Position numbers and translations under genes: made by a program
In this document: in pieces, positions 38,663 through 46,926 of the stretch
How positions within the stretch are numbered: position 1 is the stretch's first letter
How the letters are laid out: each line of letters begins with the position of its first letter
Notes under the pieces: model-generated
Told to the model about the DNA's origin: nothing
Databases searched by the model: none
The model's input: only the letters and a program-made list of their open reading frames with translations
Assembly (NCBI RefSeq): GCF_009684755.1
Contig: NZ_BLBC01000005.1
Span: forward strand, 744,001 to 808,000
Direction: 5' to 3'
Source of the DNA: Capnocytophaga felis
GTDB taxonomy: Bacteria > Bacteroidota > Bacteroidia > Flavobacteriales > Flavobacteriaceae
Length of the DNA: 64,000 nucleotides

Positions 38663-39022
38663 AAAGGATTTTTTTCAATTTTTGAAGAAATCTATATAAA
38701 AATATACCCTCATAAAGTGTGTTAGTTATGTTTCATAAGCATAATTTTAATTTGTTGTTATGTGGTAATAATTTCAAAAAACACCTTTTTGAGGGTTTTC
38801 TACTTTGCAAATCTATAATAAAATTTTTTCAATTACAAAAATTATAATATGTTTTTACTTTAAAAATCAATTACTTACAAAAGTAAAAAACATAAAAAAT
38901 TACGATTTCTTCATTTTTTTAGAAACATCTTATTGCCATTTTTAAATATTCTTATTAAAAATTATAAAATACTAAAAATTAAATAATAAACATTTTAATT
39001 CATTTTTTTGTAACATTACTAC
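38663..39022. other. AT-rich gene-free stretch
   Basis: About 360 bases downstream of the tRNA fragment. It is very AT-rich and holds no credible open frame or clear repeat. It ends at the stop of the 511-residue PH-domain gene. Confidence 0.5.
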
Positions 39023-40558
39023 TTATTTATTCCTCATTATAAACTCAATTTTATAAATCACCTCGTTTGTCAACTTTTTAAGTAATTTTTCATCGTAAAA
39101 ACTCAATCGTAAACTTTCGGAAAATGTAGATAACTTGATAGAAGCCAATCCTCTACGTTTTTGAAAATAAGATTGTTTTATTTTTACTTCTTGTATTTTA
39201 TCTACTCGTAAATAGGTAGTTGTCAAATCCCAAACACCGCTTTTGAGTATAATAAAATCGTCTTTCAGGAAAAGTTTTTCATTTCTGTATGAAATATAAA
39301 TAAGCAACAAAATAAGGAAAAATAAAGATATTGGAATCCACGTAAATTGCAATATATCAATAAAATACATTGTTAAAAGAACTGTTAAAAGAACAAAAAA
39401 CAAATACATTGCCCGAATGATAACTTTCCGAAAACTCGGGCGATAAAATTCTTTTACTTCTTGAAAATCCTTATCGTATATAAATCGAAATAATTTTCTC
39501 ATTTCCAAAGCATTAATGCCAGGAATTAGTAAACCTTGCCTCTTTCTCTCTTTGTTTTTGGAAGAATCAATCTGTGAAATATGTACTTCAAACAAATTCA
39601 TCAAATTCTGAAAATAATTTTGCTGAAAATGAATCATTTGTACTTTTTTCGGCGGAACTGCTACAATGTGTGAGTTTAAAAGTCCGTATGAAGCTAACAA
39701 TCGGTTGTTTTTAATTTCTATTTTGTAATTATAATACGTTAATAATGTGCGTATTAAATTAAAACCAATAACAAAAAGTATCAAAATAAACAAGAAAAAA
39801 ATCCAAAAAAATGTGGCTGAAATTGTATTTGAAAATTCAGATATTTGATTGACAAAATCGGAACGTTTTTCGTAAAATATATCAGTAATAGAGTCAATTA
39901 TTTGATATGAAAAAGCAAACATTAACGATAATGTGTATAAATAATTTTGCGTAACTCCGATTTTAAATAAAGTTAAAATACTTATTTTCAGTGAAGTAAA
40001 ATTGTCATTTGCTTCCAAATTTTCATCAGTAATTGCGACCTTATCAGCTTCGGAAAAAATTTGCTTTTCTGTTAAAATATCCTTGATAACCAAAGCTTTA
40101 TGATAATCTATACCATTAATTGATATTTCCACTTTATCGCTTCCTGCCGTGTCTATATCCACTTTATAAAGTCCTACAATTTTATGTATAAACTTCTGAT
40201 TTAGATGTACTTCGTGAATTTTATCAAACTTAACCACTGTTTCTGATTTGTTCAACCAACCTTCACGGATAATCAATTCATCTCCAATAATTTGATATGA
40301 AAAATATTTGTATTTTATATATTGAAAAATGAAGATAAAAATACTGATTACTAAAAATATAGCTAAAAAAATTAAGAAAAATTGAAGTTTATCATCAGAA
40401 TTATTTCCTTTTTTGAAAAGAAATAAGGCAAAAGCACCCCAAAAGATTTTAAAATTACTCCAAAAAGATTTTGCCAAAACTAACCAAAACGCCCTTTTTG
40501 AAAGTTTATTCGGAATTGAAAAATCATAATTCATCATACTCATTTTCAGTAGTTTCAA
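39023..40558 (-). CDS. Bacterial PH-domain membrane protein (YdbT-like)
   Basis: A 511-residue protein with several membrane helix pairs (about 20-75, 225-275, 375-420). Each pair is followed by a bacterial PH (bPH2) domain. The repeats share a pattern such as YQIIGDELIIREGWLNKSET, VVKFDKIHEVHLNQKF; IKNNRLLASYGLLNSHIV, VPPKKVQMIHFQQNYF; and FIILKSGVWDLTTTYLRVDK. This is the YdbT arrangement of three membrane-bPH2 units. Several ATGs near the start (40558, 40543, 40534) are possible. It overlaps the shorter PH-domain gene by a few bases, forming a ydbS-ydbT-like pair. The function is unknown; some homologues protect against antimicrobials. Confidence 0.85.
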   Translation of the reverse strand: MKLLKMSMMNYDFSIPNKLSKRAFWLVLAKSFWSNFKIFWGAFALFLFKKGNNSDDKLQFFLIFLAIFLVISIFIFIFQYIKYKYFSYQIIGDELIIREGWLNKSETVVKFDKIHEVHLNQKFIHKIVGLYKVDIDTAGSDKVEISINGIDYHKALVIKDILTEKQIFSEADKVAITDENLEANDNFTSLKISILTLFKIGVTQNYLYTLSLMFAFSYQIIDSITDIFYEKRSDFVNQISEFSNTISATFFWIFFLFILILFVIGFNLIRTLLTYYNYKIEIKNNRLLASYGLLNSHIVAVPPKKVQMIHFQQNYFQNLMNLFEVHISQIDSSKNKERKRQGLLIPGINALEMRKLFRFIYDKDFQEVKEFYRPSFRKVIIRAMYLFFVLLTVLLTMYFIDILQFTWIPISLFFLILLLIYISYRNEKLFLKDDFIILKSGVWDLTTTYLRVDKIQEVKIKQSYFQKRRGLASIKLSTFSESLRLSFYDEKLLKKLTNEVIYKIEFIMRNK

Positions 40559-41036
40559 TACGATTTAACAAAAAACCCTTCCAGCGTTCAGCTTCCTGTA
40601 AAGACAATCCAGGGATAGAAATATCACCATTGGAAGAAGCCGTATACAGACATAAAGTAGCTATTCCCAAGCGTTTAGCATACCAACCCTGTTTGATAGT
40701 AATATGCTGTAAACGAACATAAGGAATTATGTGTGTTACTTGAAAAACAATGCCAGATTTATAAATAGCATCGTGCTGACGAAAAGCATATTTTTTATAC
40801 TTGTAACTTACTAAAATATAAATTATTAAAAATAAAAAAATCAGAAAAACAGCAATAATAGCATAATATTTTTCTACCACATCAAAAAGAAAAAATATTG
40901 CCAATAAAAATGCTAATCCAATTCCTAAAGCAATAAGAGCATTCATTTGAGCTATTTTTTTATAGTCAGAATGTAGATTAGTTAATGATATTTGCTCATA
41001 ATCAGGAATTTGGTTGATAGTAACTAAATCGTTCAT
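40524..41036 (-). CDS. Bacterial PH-domain membrane protein (YdbS-like)
   Basis: A 170-residue protein starting MNDLVTINQIPDYEQISLTN, with two membrane helices (about 39-85) and one bPH2 domain (YAFRQHDAIYKSGIVFQVTH, then IPYVRLQHITIKQGWYAKR). The frame extends to 41105, but a -7 box (TATTTTTG, 41071-41064) lies inside that extension, so ATG 41036 is the better start. It precedes and overlaps the YdbT-like gene. The promoter region is duplicated upstream of the Fic gene, a strong hint that the two units share control. Confidence 0.83.
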   Translation of the reverse strand: MNDLVTINQIPDYEQISLTNLHSDYKKIAQMNALIALGIGLAFLLAIFFLFDVVEKYYAIIAVFLIFLFLIIYILVSYKYKKYAFRQHDAIYKSGIVFQVTHIIPYVRLQHITIKQGWYAKRLGIATLCLYTASSNGDISIPGLSLQEAERWKGFLLNRIETTENEYDEL

Positions 41037-41062
41037 AAATAAAATACTTGGTAAAAATGAAA

Positions 41063-41109
41063 ACAAAAATACTAAAAATTGCGAGATTATCGTAAAATCT
41101 CGCAATTTT
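41063..41109. repeat. Palindrome-promoter module, copy 1
   Basis: This 47-base segment matches 42447-42493 with one mismatch. It holds the minus-strand -7 box TATTTTTG (41071-41064) and an inverted repeat with 11-bp arms ATTGCGAGATT/AATCTCGCAAT (41078-41106), flanked by A and T runs. It lies upstream of the YdbS-like gene and just after the Fic gene stop, so it may be a terminator for one and an operator for the other. Confidence 0.85.
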
Positions 41110-41110
41110 A

Positions 41111-42427
41111 TTATTTGTTTTTAGTTAATAATTTTTTTAAAATAGCCTCAAAATTATCTGATTTTATAAAATTTTGCCTCTTTTTATTAACGTGAATTAT
41201 TTCTAAAAATCCCATTTCGGATAAGGTTTTGAGATCAGTTCTGGCTGTGTAATTAGAAACCTGAAATCTTGATTCTACTTCTTTGATAGTCATTATTCTA
41301 TCTGCATCATCACTAAATATTTTTAAAATTTCTGCCATTCGTTCATTAACACCGCCTATTTTCAAAAATTGAGCAGATTGCATCACTTGTTTTTGTTTTT
41401 TAGCAATATATTGCTTCAATTCCTCAAAAGACTTTTCCATTGCCTTTATGTGATAAGTTATAAAATAACTTAAATCATTATCATCTATTTCAGTATATAA
41501 ATAAGCTTTTTCGTATTGATTTTTAGTATTTTTGATTACTTTTGAAATGGTAAGATATTCTGTAAGCCAATACCCTTTTTTTAGCATATACCAATAGAAA
41601 ATAGCTCTTGCCGTTCGTCCGTTTCCATCAACAAAAGGATGAATCCACCCTAACATAAAATGCAAAATACAAGCCTTCAAAATAGGATGAATGAAATTTT
41701 TATCATCTTTATTAAAAAAAGTAAACAAATCATCAAGTAAATCAGAAATTTCTGTAAAACAAGGAGGTGTGTGAACCACTTCTGAATTGGAATAATTAAC
41801 TACATAAATATCATTCGTGTCTCTTAATTTTCCTTCATACAATTCATTATCTAATGTATCGTTTGTTAACAACTTATGCAGGTATAAAAAATTTTCTAAT
41901 GAAATTTCTTGTTCCTTATTGGCAACGATATACTTCATAGCCAAAAAATTATTAAAAATCATTTGTTCAGACTTATTTTTTGGTTTTTTCTGTTGCTGAA
42001 TCATTTTTTTTGCTTTTTGTCGGGTGGTATTAGCTCCTTCCATTTGGCTACTTGAAATGGATTCTTCAATAAGCGAAGAAATAATAAATTTATTTTTATC
42101 GGTATCGGCTATACCTATGTTACTACCCAATATTCCACCAAAATACATATCAAAAAAATGCAAATTTTTTTGTATGTAATCAGTAATAACATACGAAAAT
42201 TGATAGTTTCCAAATTTTACAAATTTTGATTTGATGAAACGGTATCTCTTTATTATCCCCCAAAGTTTTTCAGTTGGTAAATTTGTCTTTTTGTATTTAA
42301 TTTTATCCCAATAGAGATAATCATCTTGAATTTTTTTCAAAATTCCCTCATTTTCAGCCTCCACCATTAAAGAAATTGATGCAGTATCTGTATTCTTTAT
42401 ATCGAAAAAAGGTGCTTTCTCTAACAT
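41111..42427 (-). CDS. Fic-family protein with C-terminal winged helix
   Basis: A 438-residue protein. The Fic active-site motif HPFVDGNGRTAR begins at His263 and matches HxFx(D/E)GN(G/K)R completely, so AMP-transfer activity is likely. SSSQMEGANT near 130 fits the inhibitory motif (S/T)xxxE(G/N) upstream of the Fic core, which makes this a class II, self-inhibited Fic. The C-terminal 75 residues are a winged helix (IMTIKEVESRFQVSNYTART, DLKTLSEMGFLEI), so it may also bind DNA. Near-identical palindromic promoter modules lie on both sides of the gene. The target is unknown. Confidence 0.93.
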   Translation of the reverse strand: MLEKAPFFDIKNTDTASISLMVEAENEGILKKIQDDYLYWDKIKYKKTNLPTEKLWGIIKRYRFIKSKFVKFGNYQFSYVITDYIQKNLHFFDMYFGGILGSNIGIADTDKNKFIISSLIEESISSSQMEGANTTRQKAKKMIQQQKKPKNKSEQMIFNNFLAMKYIVANKEQEISLENFLYLHKLLTNDTLDNELYEGKLRDTNDIYVVNYSNSEVVHTPPCFTEISDLLDDLFTFFNKDDKNFIHPILKACILHFMLGWIHPFVDGNGRTARAIFYWYMLKKGYWLTEYLTISKVIKNTKNQYEKAYLYTEIDDNDLSYFITYHIKAMEKSFEELKQYIAKKQKQVMQSAQFLKIGGVNERMAEILKIFSDDADRIMTIKEVESRFQVSNYTARTDLKTLSEMGFLEIIHVNKKRQNFIKSDNFEAILKKLLTKNK

Positions 42428-42446
42428 AATCTGCCTTTAATAAAGC

Positions 42447-42493
42447 ACAAAAATAATAAAAATTGCGAGATTATCGTAAAATCTCGCAATTTT
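42447..42493. repeat. Palindrome-promoter module, copy 2
   Basis: The second copy of the 47-base module. The minus-strand -7 box TATTTTTG is at 42455-42448, 21 bases from the Fic start codon, and the 11-bp-arm palindrome (42462-42490) covers the -33 region. Confidence 0.85.
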
Positions 42494-42747
42494 GCTACAT
42501 CGTGGTAGACATTTATTTTGATTGAAAAACAAAAACCTCAGAGCAAGTAAAACAAGTCTGAGGTTATAAAAATCTTTTTTTAAAGTGCAGCATTAAAGCA
42601 GATTAATCTGAATAATGGGACACTGTGTAGGTACTTACTCTACCTCTTTTTCTATAACTTTATAATAACGAATATTTTCTATAAGAGCCACAACCACTTT
42701 TATTTTTGAAGCTGAATAATCAATTAAATATAGTAATTTAACAATAC
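42494..42747. other. Intergenic stretch with one hairpin
   Basis: AACCTCAGA (42534-42542) pairs with TCTGAGGTT (42557-42565), followed by a T-rich tail on the plus strand. No gene is seen. It may terminate plus-strand transcription or be a repeat remnant. Confidence 0.45.
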
Positions 42748-43419
42748 CTAAAAATCAACTAATTCTATTTTCAATAAATAGGTTTTCAGAGAAACATCAG
42801 GATTATTTCTACAAGCATATTCCAAAGATTTATCAATAGAATTAGCTATAATACAGCCTTTTACAATATTATTAGGAAATTTTTCTTTCAAAAGCCCTAT
42901 ATACATAGAAACTTGACCAAAAGTATTATATTTGGCTTCCCCTTTTTTAAGTTCTACAACTAATAATTCATCTCCTTTTTTAAGTAAAACATCTATTTCT
43001 TTTCCTTCTATTTGGTATTTTTCTCCTTCCAAAGTATATTCAGGGAAAAGACTATCTATCTGATAAATAAGAGTTGATTGTAAGTTTCGTTCGCTATCAA
43101 AACTATTTTCTTTTTGAAATTTTTTTACCAATTCTGCATAATTTTCAGGATTGGCTACAAACTTCAAATAAGCATTGATAGCTGCTCTGTTCGTACCATT
43201 GCTCAAATCTCCAAAATCAGCATATTTGCCTTCTTTATTATATAATTCGGCAATTGGTCGTAACACCTCTAATGAGGTTATTTTATAAATATTTATACTT
43301 TTCTTTTCATTTACTTGAAAATGTTTACTAATTCTGTTAATGGAAGTAACGTAACTATAAGCTGTTCTTTCTGTTTTACCTTCTTTGATTTCCAGCCAAT
43401 TTTGAAATGTTGATTGCAT
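42748..43419 (-). CDS. PD-(D/E)XK nuclease-like protein (NucS/DUF91-like C-terminus)
   Basis: A 223-residue protein. The N-terminal half resembles a SAM-like helical core (AYSYVTSINRISKHFQ). The C-terminal half has the nuclease signature in order: EGKEIDVLLKKGDELLVVEL then KKGEAKYNTFGQVSMYIGLL, that is, the E-ID-x(n)-ELK pattern and a Gln-containing helix as in NucS-type and related restriction nucleases. So it may cut or bind DNA. It is monocistronic. Its neighbourhood (Fic, structured RNA) does not define a role. Not a complete restriction system: no methyltransferase partner is nearby. Confidence 0.75.
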   Translation of the reverse strand: MQSTFQNWLEIKEGKTERTAYSYVTSINRISKHFQVNEKKSINIYKITSLEVLRPIAELYNKEGKYADFGDLSNGTNRAAINAYLKFVANPENYAELVKKFQKENSFDSERNLQSTLIYQIDSLFPEYTLEGEKYQIEGKEIDVLLKKGDELLVVELKKGEAKYNTFGQVSMYIGLLKEKFPNNIVKGCIIANSIDKSLEYACRNNPDVSLKTYLLKIELVDF

Positions 43420-43459
43420 ATTTTAATAATTTAAATATTAATGATTTTTTATAAAAAAA

Positions 43460-43605
43460 ACGTGAACTTTCGTCTTTACTTGTAAGTGAGGGAGTCCAAG
43501 CCCTGTACAACAAAGTAAAGCAAAAGCCCACGCCAAAACGTGAGCGTTATGCTTAAACCTCCCTGTTGTACATTGAAATTTTGGACTTTTCACTTACAGG
43601 TTCGT
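43460..43605 (-). ncRNA. ssrS: 6S-like RNA (6S-Flavo candidate)
   Basis: A long hairpin spans an otherwise gene-free 286-base gap. Stems, from outside in: 43481-43489 with 43590-43598 (TGTAAGTGA/TCACTTACA), 43493-43499 with 43581-43587 (AGTCCAA/TTGGACT), a large internal bubble, 43504-43512 with 43564-43572 (TGTACAACA/TGTTGTACA), 43518-43522 with 43550-43554, and 43526-43532 with 43539-43545. The last stem has a C-A mismatch on the plus strand but a G-U pair on the minus strand, and the minus strand ends in eight T; both favour minus-strand transcription. A rod with a central bubble is the 6S RNA design that binds RNA polymerase. The 6S-Flavo identity is inferred from shape. Confidence 0.6.
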
Positions 43606-43705
43606 TAGCAAACGCAATATTGTTATGTTAATCTAAAAATTTATATAATTTTATACTTTATTCTAATGTTTTAAGTTGCAAACATAATAAAAATTTCTAT
43701 TCATT

Positions 43706-45877
43706 TCATCCCACCAACTCAAAATCCAATTGTTTTTTGATTAAATCCGTGTTTTTTACGCGTACAACTACTTCATCACCAAGTTGATACACATTTTTAG
43801 TAACCTCCCCTACCAAAGCGTATTGTTTCTCATCAAAAATGTAATAGTCGTCCTTAATATCTCGGGTTCTGACCAAACCTTCACACTTATTTTCAACAAT
43901 TTCCACATAAATTCCCCATTCGGTAACTCCTGAAATCACGCCTTTAAAATGCTGATTCTTATGATTTTCCATATATTTTACCTGCATATATTTGATGGAA
44001 TCACGCTCGGCTGATGCTGCCAAATTTTCCATTTGGGAAGAATATTTGCATTTCGTTTCGTAAACTTCCTGTTTTTCAGAAGGTTGATTATCTAAATATT
44101 TCTGCAGCAATCGGTGTACCATCACATCGGGATAACGACGAATGGGCGAAGTAAAATGCGTGTAAAAATCAAACGCCAAACCATAATGACCTATATTTTC
44201 CGTTGAATATGAGGCTTTTGCCATCGAACGAATGGCAAGCGTATCCACCAAATTCTGTTCCTTTTTGCCTTTTACTTCTTCCAAAAGCGAATTTAACGAA
44301 TGCGTGATGGTTTTTCTGTCCTTCATATTGATGCCATAACCGAAACGCGAAATCACCCCATTGAGCTGCATCAATTTTTCGTCATCAGGCTCATCGTGAA
44401 CACGATACACAAACGTTTTTTTCTGCTTAGCAACAAATTCCGCTACTTTTCGGTTAGCCAAAAGCATAAATTCCTCAATGAGTTTGTTGGCATCTTTGCT
44501 TTCTTTGAAATACACTCCCGTAGGATTGTCATTTTCATCCAAATCGAATTTTACCTCAATCTTATCGAACGAAATGGCTCCCAATCGCATTCGTTTGGCA
44601 CGCAGCTTTTTAGCTAAATCATTGAAAGTTTTCAAGACATTAGCATATAGCGTATAGCGTATAGTTTGCTCATCATCAGTACTATTCGCTAAATCCTGTT
44701 CGCTATTCGCTTCAATTATTTCCTGTGCTTCTTCGTAAGTAAATCGATGGTCTGATTTGATAACGGTTCGTCCTATCCACGTATTGAGGATTTCCGCTTT
44801 TTTATTCATTTCAAAAACGGCTGAAAATGTGTATTTTTCCTCATTCGGACGCAACGAACAAGCAAAATTCGACAACACTTCCGGAAGCATCGGCACTACC
44901 CTATCCACCAAATAGACGGAAGTGGCTCGGTTGTAGGCTTCTTCATCTAAAATCGTTCCTTCTTGCACGTAATGCGAAACATCGGCAATATGCACCCCAA
45001 TTTCATAATTTCCATTTTCCAAAATTTGAAACGAAAGGGCATCGTCAAAATCTTTGGCATCTTTCGGGTCGATAGTGAAAGTCAGTATGTTACGCATATC
45101 ACGGCGTTTGGCAATTTCTTCCGAAGTAATGGAAGTATCCAATTGTTTTGCAAAGGCTTCCACTTCCTCAGCAAAAGCATAAGGCAGACCGTATTCTGCT
45201 AAAATAGAGTGCATTTCGGTGGTTTGCTCACCGGGTTTTCCGAGAATTTGTTCAATCACCCCGAAAGGCGAATTGGATTTTCCTTCCCATTTTTCAATAC
45301 GAACGATGACTTTATCGCCGTTTTCAGCTCCGTTAATGTCGTTTTTCGACACGAAAATATCGGTGTACATTCGGTGGTCGGTGGGTAGTACGAAAGCAAA
45401 ATTTTTCTGCATTTGCACCACTCCCACAAAACGCATCTTTTTACGTTCGATGATTTTGGTTACTTCGCCTTCCAATTTGTTTCCTTTTCTGAATCGTGGG
45501 AAAATATAGACCTCAACCAAATCGCCGTACAGGGCTTTGTTGAGCATATTCGAAGGTACAAAAACATCAGTATCTAACTCATCAACAACTACATAGGCAT
45601 TTCCGCGAGAAGTAATATCCACCACACCCGTGTAATAATTCTGATTCGGAAGGGCTTTGTATTTTCCGCGTTCCACCTCCAAAATTTTCTTTTTTTCTTT
45701 GAGCTGTACCAAACGTTTGATGAGTATATCACGCCCCGAAGCATCGGAAATATTGAGCTTTGCCGCAATCTGTTTGTAGTTAAAACTCTCATTCTGATGC
45801 GTTTCCAATACAGAAAAGATGCCTTTGGTGAGTTCGTGCTTTTTAACTTTTGTTATTTTCTTTTTTCGTTTTGTCAT
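43706..45877 (-). CDS. rnr: Ribonuclease R
   Basis: A 723-residue 3'-5' exoribonuclease. Order: helix-turn-helix-like N-terminus (about 30-75), cold-shock OB domains (about 75-230), RNB catalytic domain (about 255-580) with FTIDPKDAKDFDDALSF carrying the catalytic Asp cluster, and a C-terminal S1 domain (FKGVISGVTEWGIYVEIVEN). It degrades structured RNA. The start at 45877 (MTKRKKKITKVKKHEL) is chosen because the extension to 45925 has no family-like content. About 25 residues near 385-412 (SEQDLANSTDDEQTIRYTLY) look like an insertion made of short DNA repeats. It faces away from the candidate origin region. Confidence 0.95.
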   Translation of the reverse strand: MTKRKKKITKVKKHELTKGIFSVLETHQNESFNYKQIAAKLNISDASGRDILIKRLVQLKEKKKILEVERGKYKALPNQNYYTGVVDITSRGNAYVVVDELDTDVFVPSNMLNKALYGDLVEVYIFPRFRKGNKLEGEVTKIIERKKMRFVGVVQMQKNFAFVLPTDHRMYTDIFVSKNDINGAENGDKVIVRIEKWEGKSNSPFGVIEQILGKPGEQTTEMHSILAEYGLPYAFAEEVEAFAKQLDTSITSEEIAKRRDMRNILTFTIDPKDAKDFDDALSFQILENGNYEIGVHIADVSHYVQEGTILDEEAYNRATSVYLVDRVVPMLPEVLSNFACSLRPNEEKYTFSAVFEMNKKAEILNTWIGRTVIKSDHRFTYEEAQEIIEANSEQDLANSTDDEQTIRYTLYANVLKTFNDLAKKLRAKRMRLGAISFDKIEVKFDLDENDNPTGVYFKESKDANKLIEEFMLLANRKVAEFVAKQKKTFVYRVHDEPDDEKLMQLNGVISRFGYGINMKDRKTITHSLNSLLEEVKGKKEQNLVDTLAIRSMAKASYSTENIGHYGLAFDFYTHFTSPIRRYPDVMVHRLLQKYLDNQPSEKQEVYETKCKYSSQMENLAASAERDSIKYMQVKYMENHKNQHFKGVISGVTEWGIYVEIVENKCEGLVRTRDIKDDYYIFDEKQYALVGEVTKNVYQLGDEVVVRVKNTDLIKKQLDFELVG

Positions 45878-46926
45878 AGTTTTTATTATTTGTAAAATAT
45901 TTCTCTCCACAGAGAAATCTAACAAAATTCTGTGGATAATTTCTGATTCCTAAAAAATATCTTTTCTATAAAAATACATACTTTTGTAGAATCAGTTTCG
46001 TTTGCTTGAAATTCAAAGATACACAAAAAAATTGGAACATACAATGAAACAAAATTGATTGTATTTTCTAACAAATGTTTTTAACAATTAAATTTTAAAG
46101 AATAAAAAAAAATTTTTTCATTAAAAAAATAGGGTTGTTATTATTATTCTGTTGAAATGATGAAAAAATAAAATATCTAAGATTTGCTTTTTTGAGTAAT
46201 AATAGTTTATAAATAGTTATTAACAATTTTTATTTATCTAATTCTGCTTAAAATCAGATATTTATATATCATTGTTAATAACTTATTTTAAAAATGAACA
46301 GCTTCTTTTTGATAAGTTTTATGCTTTAAAATTGTTGATAACTATTGAATAAGTATGCATATTTTTACGAAAAATAAATTTGCTTTTTTCTCTTTCGTGT
46401 CTGTATATACAACTTGCTGGAAAAAGCAAATTTTTTATCCGATTTTTACTTGAAAAGTTATCCACAATTTAACATTTTTCGACTCTATTTATTTTCAATA
46501 AGTTAATAAAAGTTATTTACAAGGGTGTTGATAGCCTTGAAATTGTTTTTTGCTTCGCTCAGTAAAAAGAATTTTTTCTGTATGTGTTTAATAATATTTT
46601 GAAAAAAATAAATTATAAATCAATACAATTTATTGAATCTTACCAACGTATTTTTATACATTAAATATCTCATAAATAGTAAATTATTGTTTTAGAAAGA
46701 ATATTATTTTCTGATAATCTTTTTCATTGGAAATGAAGAATTCTTTCTTTTTACTAAAAAAAATATTTTTTTTAAGTATAATCATTAGTTTTTTTGAAAA
46801 AAATATCTTAACTTTAACCTCGAAAAAATATGAAAATTTTAACTTAAAATTTTGAAAAAACTTAAACTCTAAAAATATAATAATCAATCTGTTGTTATTT
46901 TTTATTATGTTAAAAACACAACTTCT
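45878..46926. other. Candidate replication origin: 1-kb AT-rich gene-free region
   Basis: No credible gene lies here, and flanking genes diverge from it. Perfect DnaA boxes (TTATCCACA) are at 45939-45931 (minus) and 46458-46466 (plus). Near matches include TTATTAACA on both strands around 46218-46282 and TTATCAACA near 46335 (minus). The sequence is extremely AT-rich. A hairpin with 12-bp arms AATTTGCTTTTT/AAAAAGCAAATT lies at 46377-46432. A plus-strand TACTTTTG box is at 45979-45986. dnaA is not in the window. Three parS-like sites lie 11 kb away. This is a hypothesis from composition and motifs. Confidence 0.45.
46377..46432. other. Isolated hairpin in the AT-rich region
   Basis: AATTTGCTTTTT (46377-46388) and AAAAAGCAAATT (46421-46432) are perfect 12-bp arms around a less AT-rich 32-base loop. 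On either strand it could end a short RNA; no associated gene is seen. Confidence 0.5.

Noticed and set aside
42748-43419. Complete restriction-modification system
   Set aside because: A nuclease-like fold is present, but no methyltransferase or specificity subunit is adjacent. The methyltransferase at 35538 is of a small-molecule type.
46684-46887. A 67-codon Phe/Lys/Ile frame in the AT-rich region
   Set aside because: Low-complexity composition from AT-rich DNA; it does not resemble a protein family.
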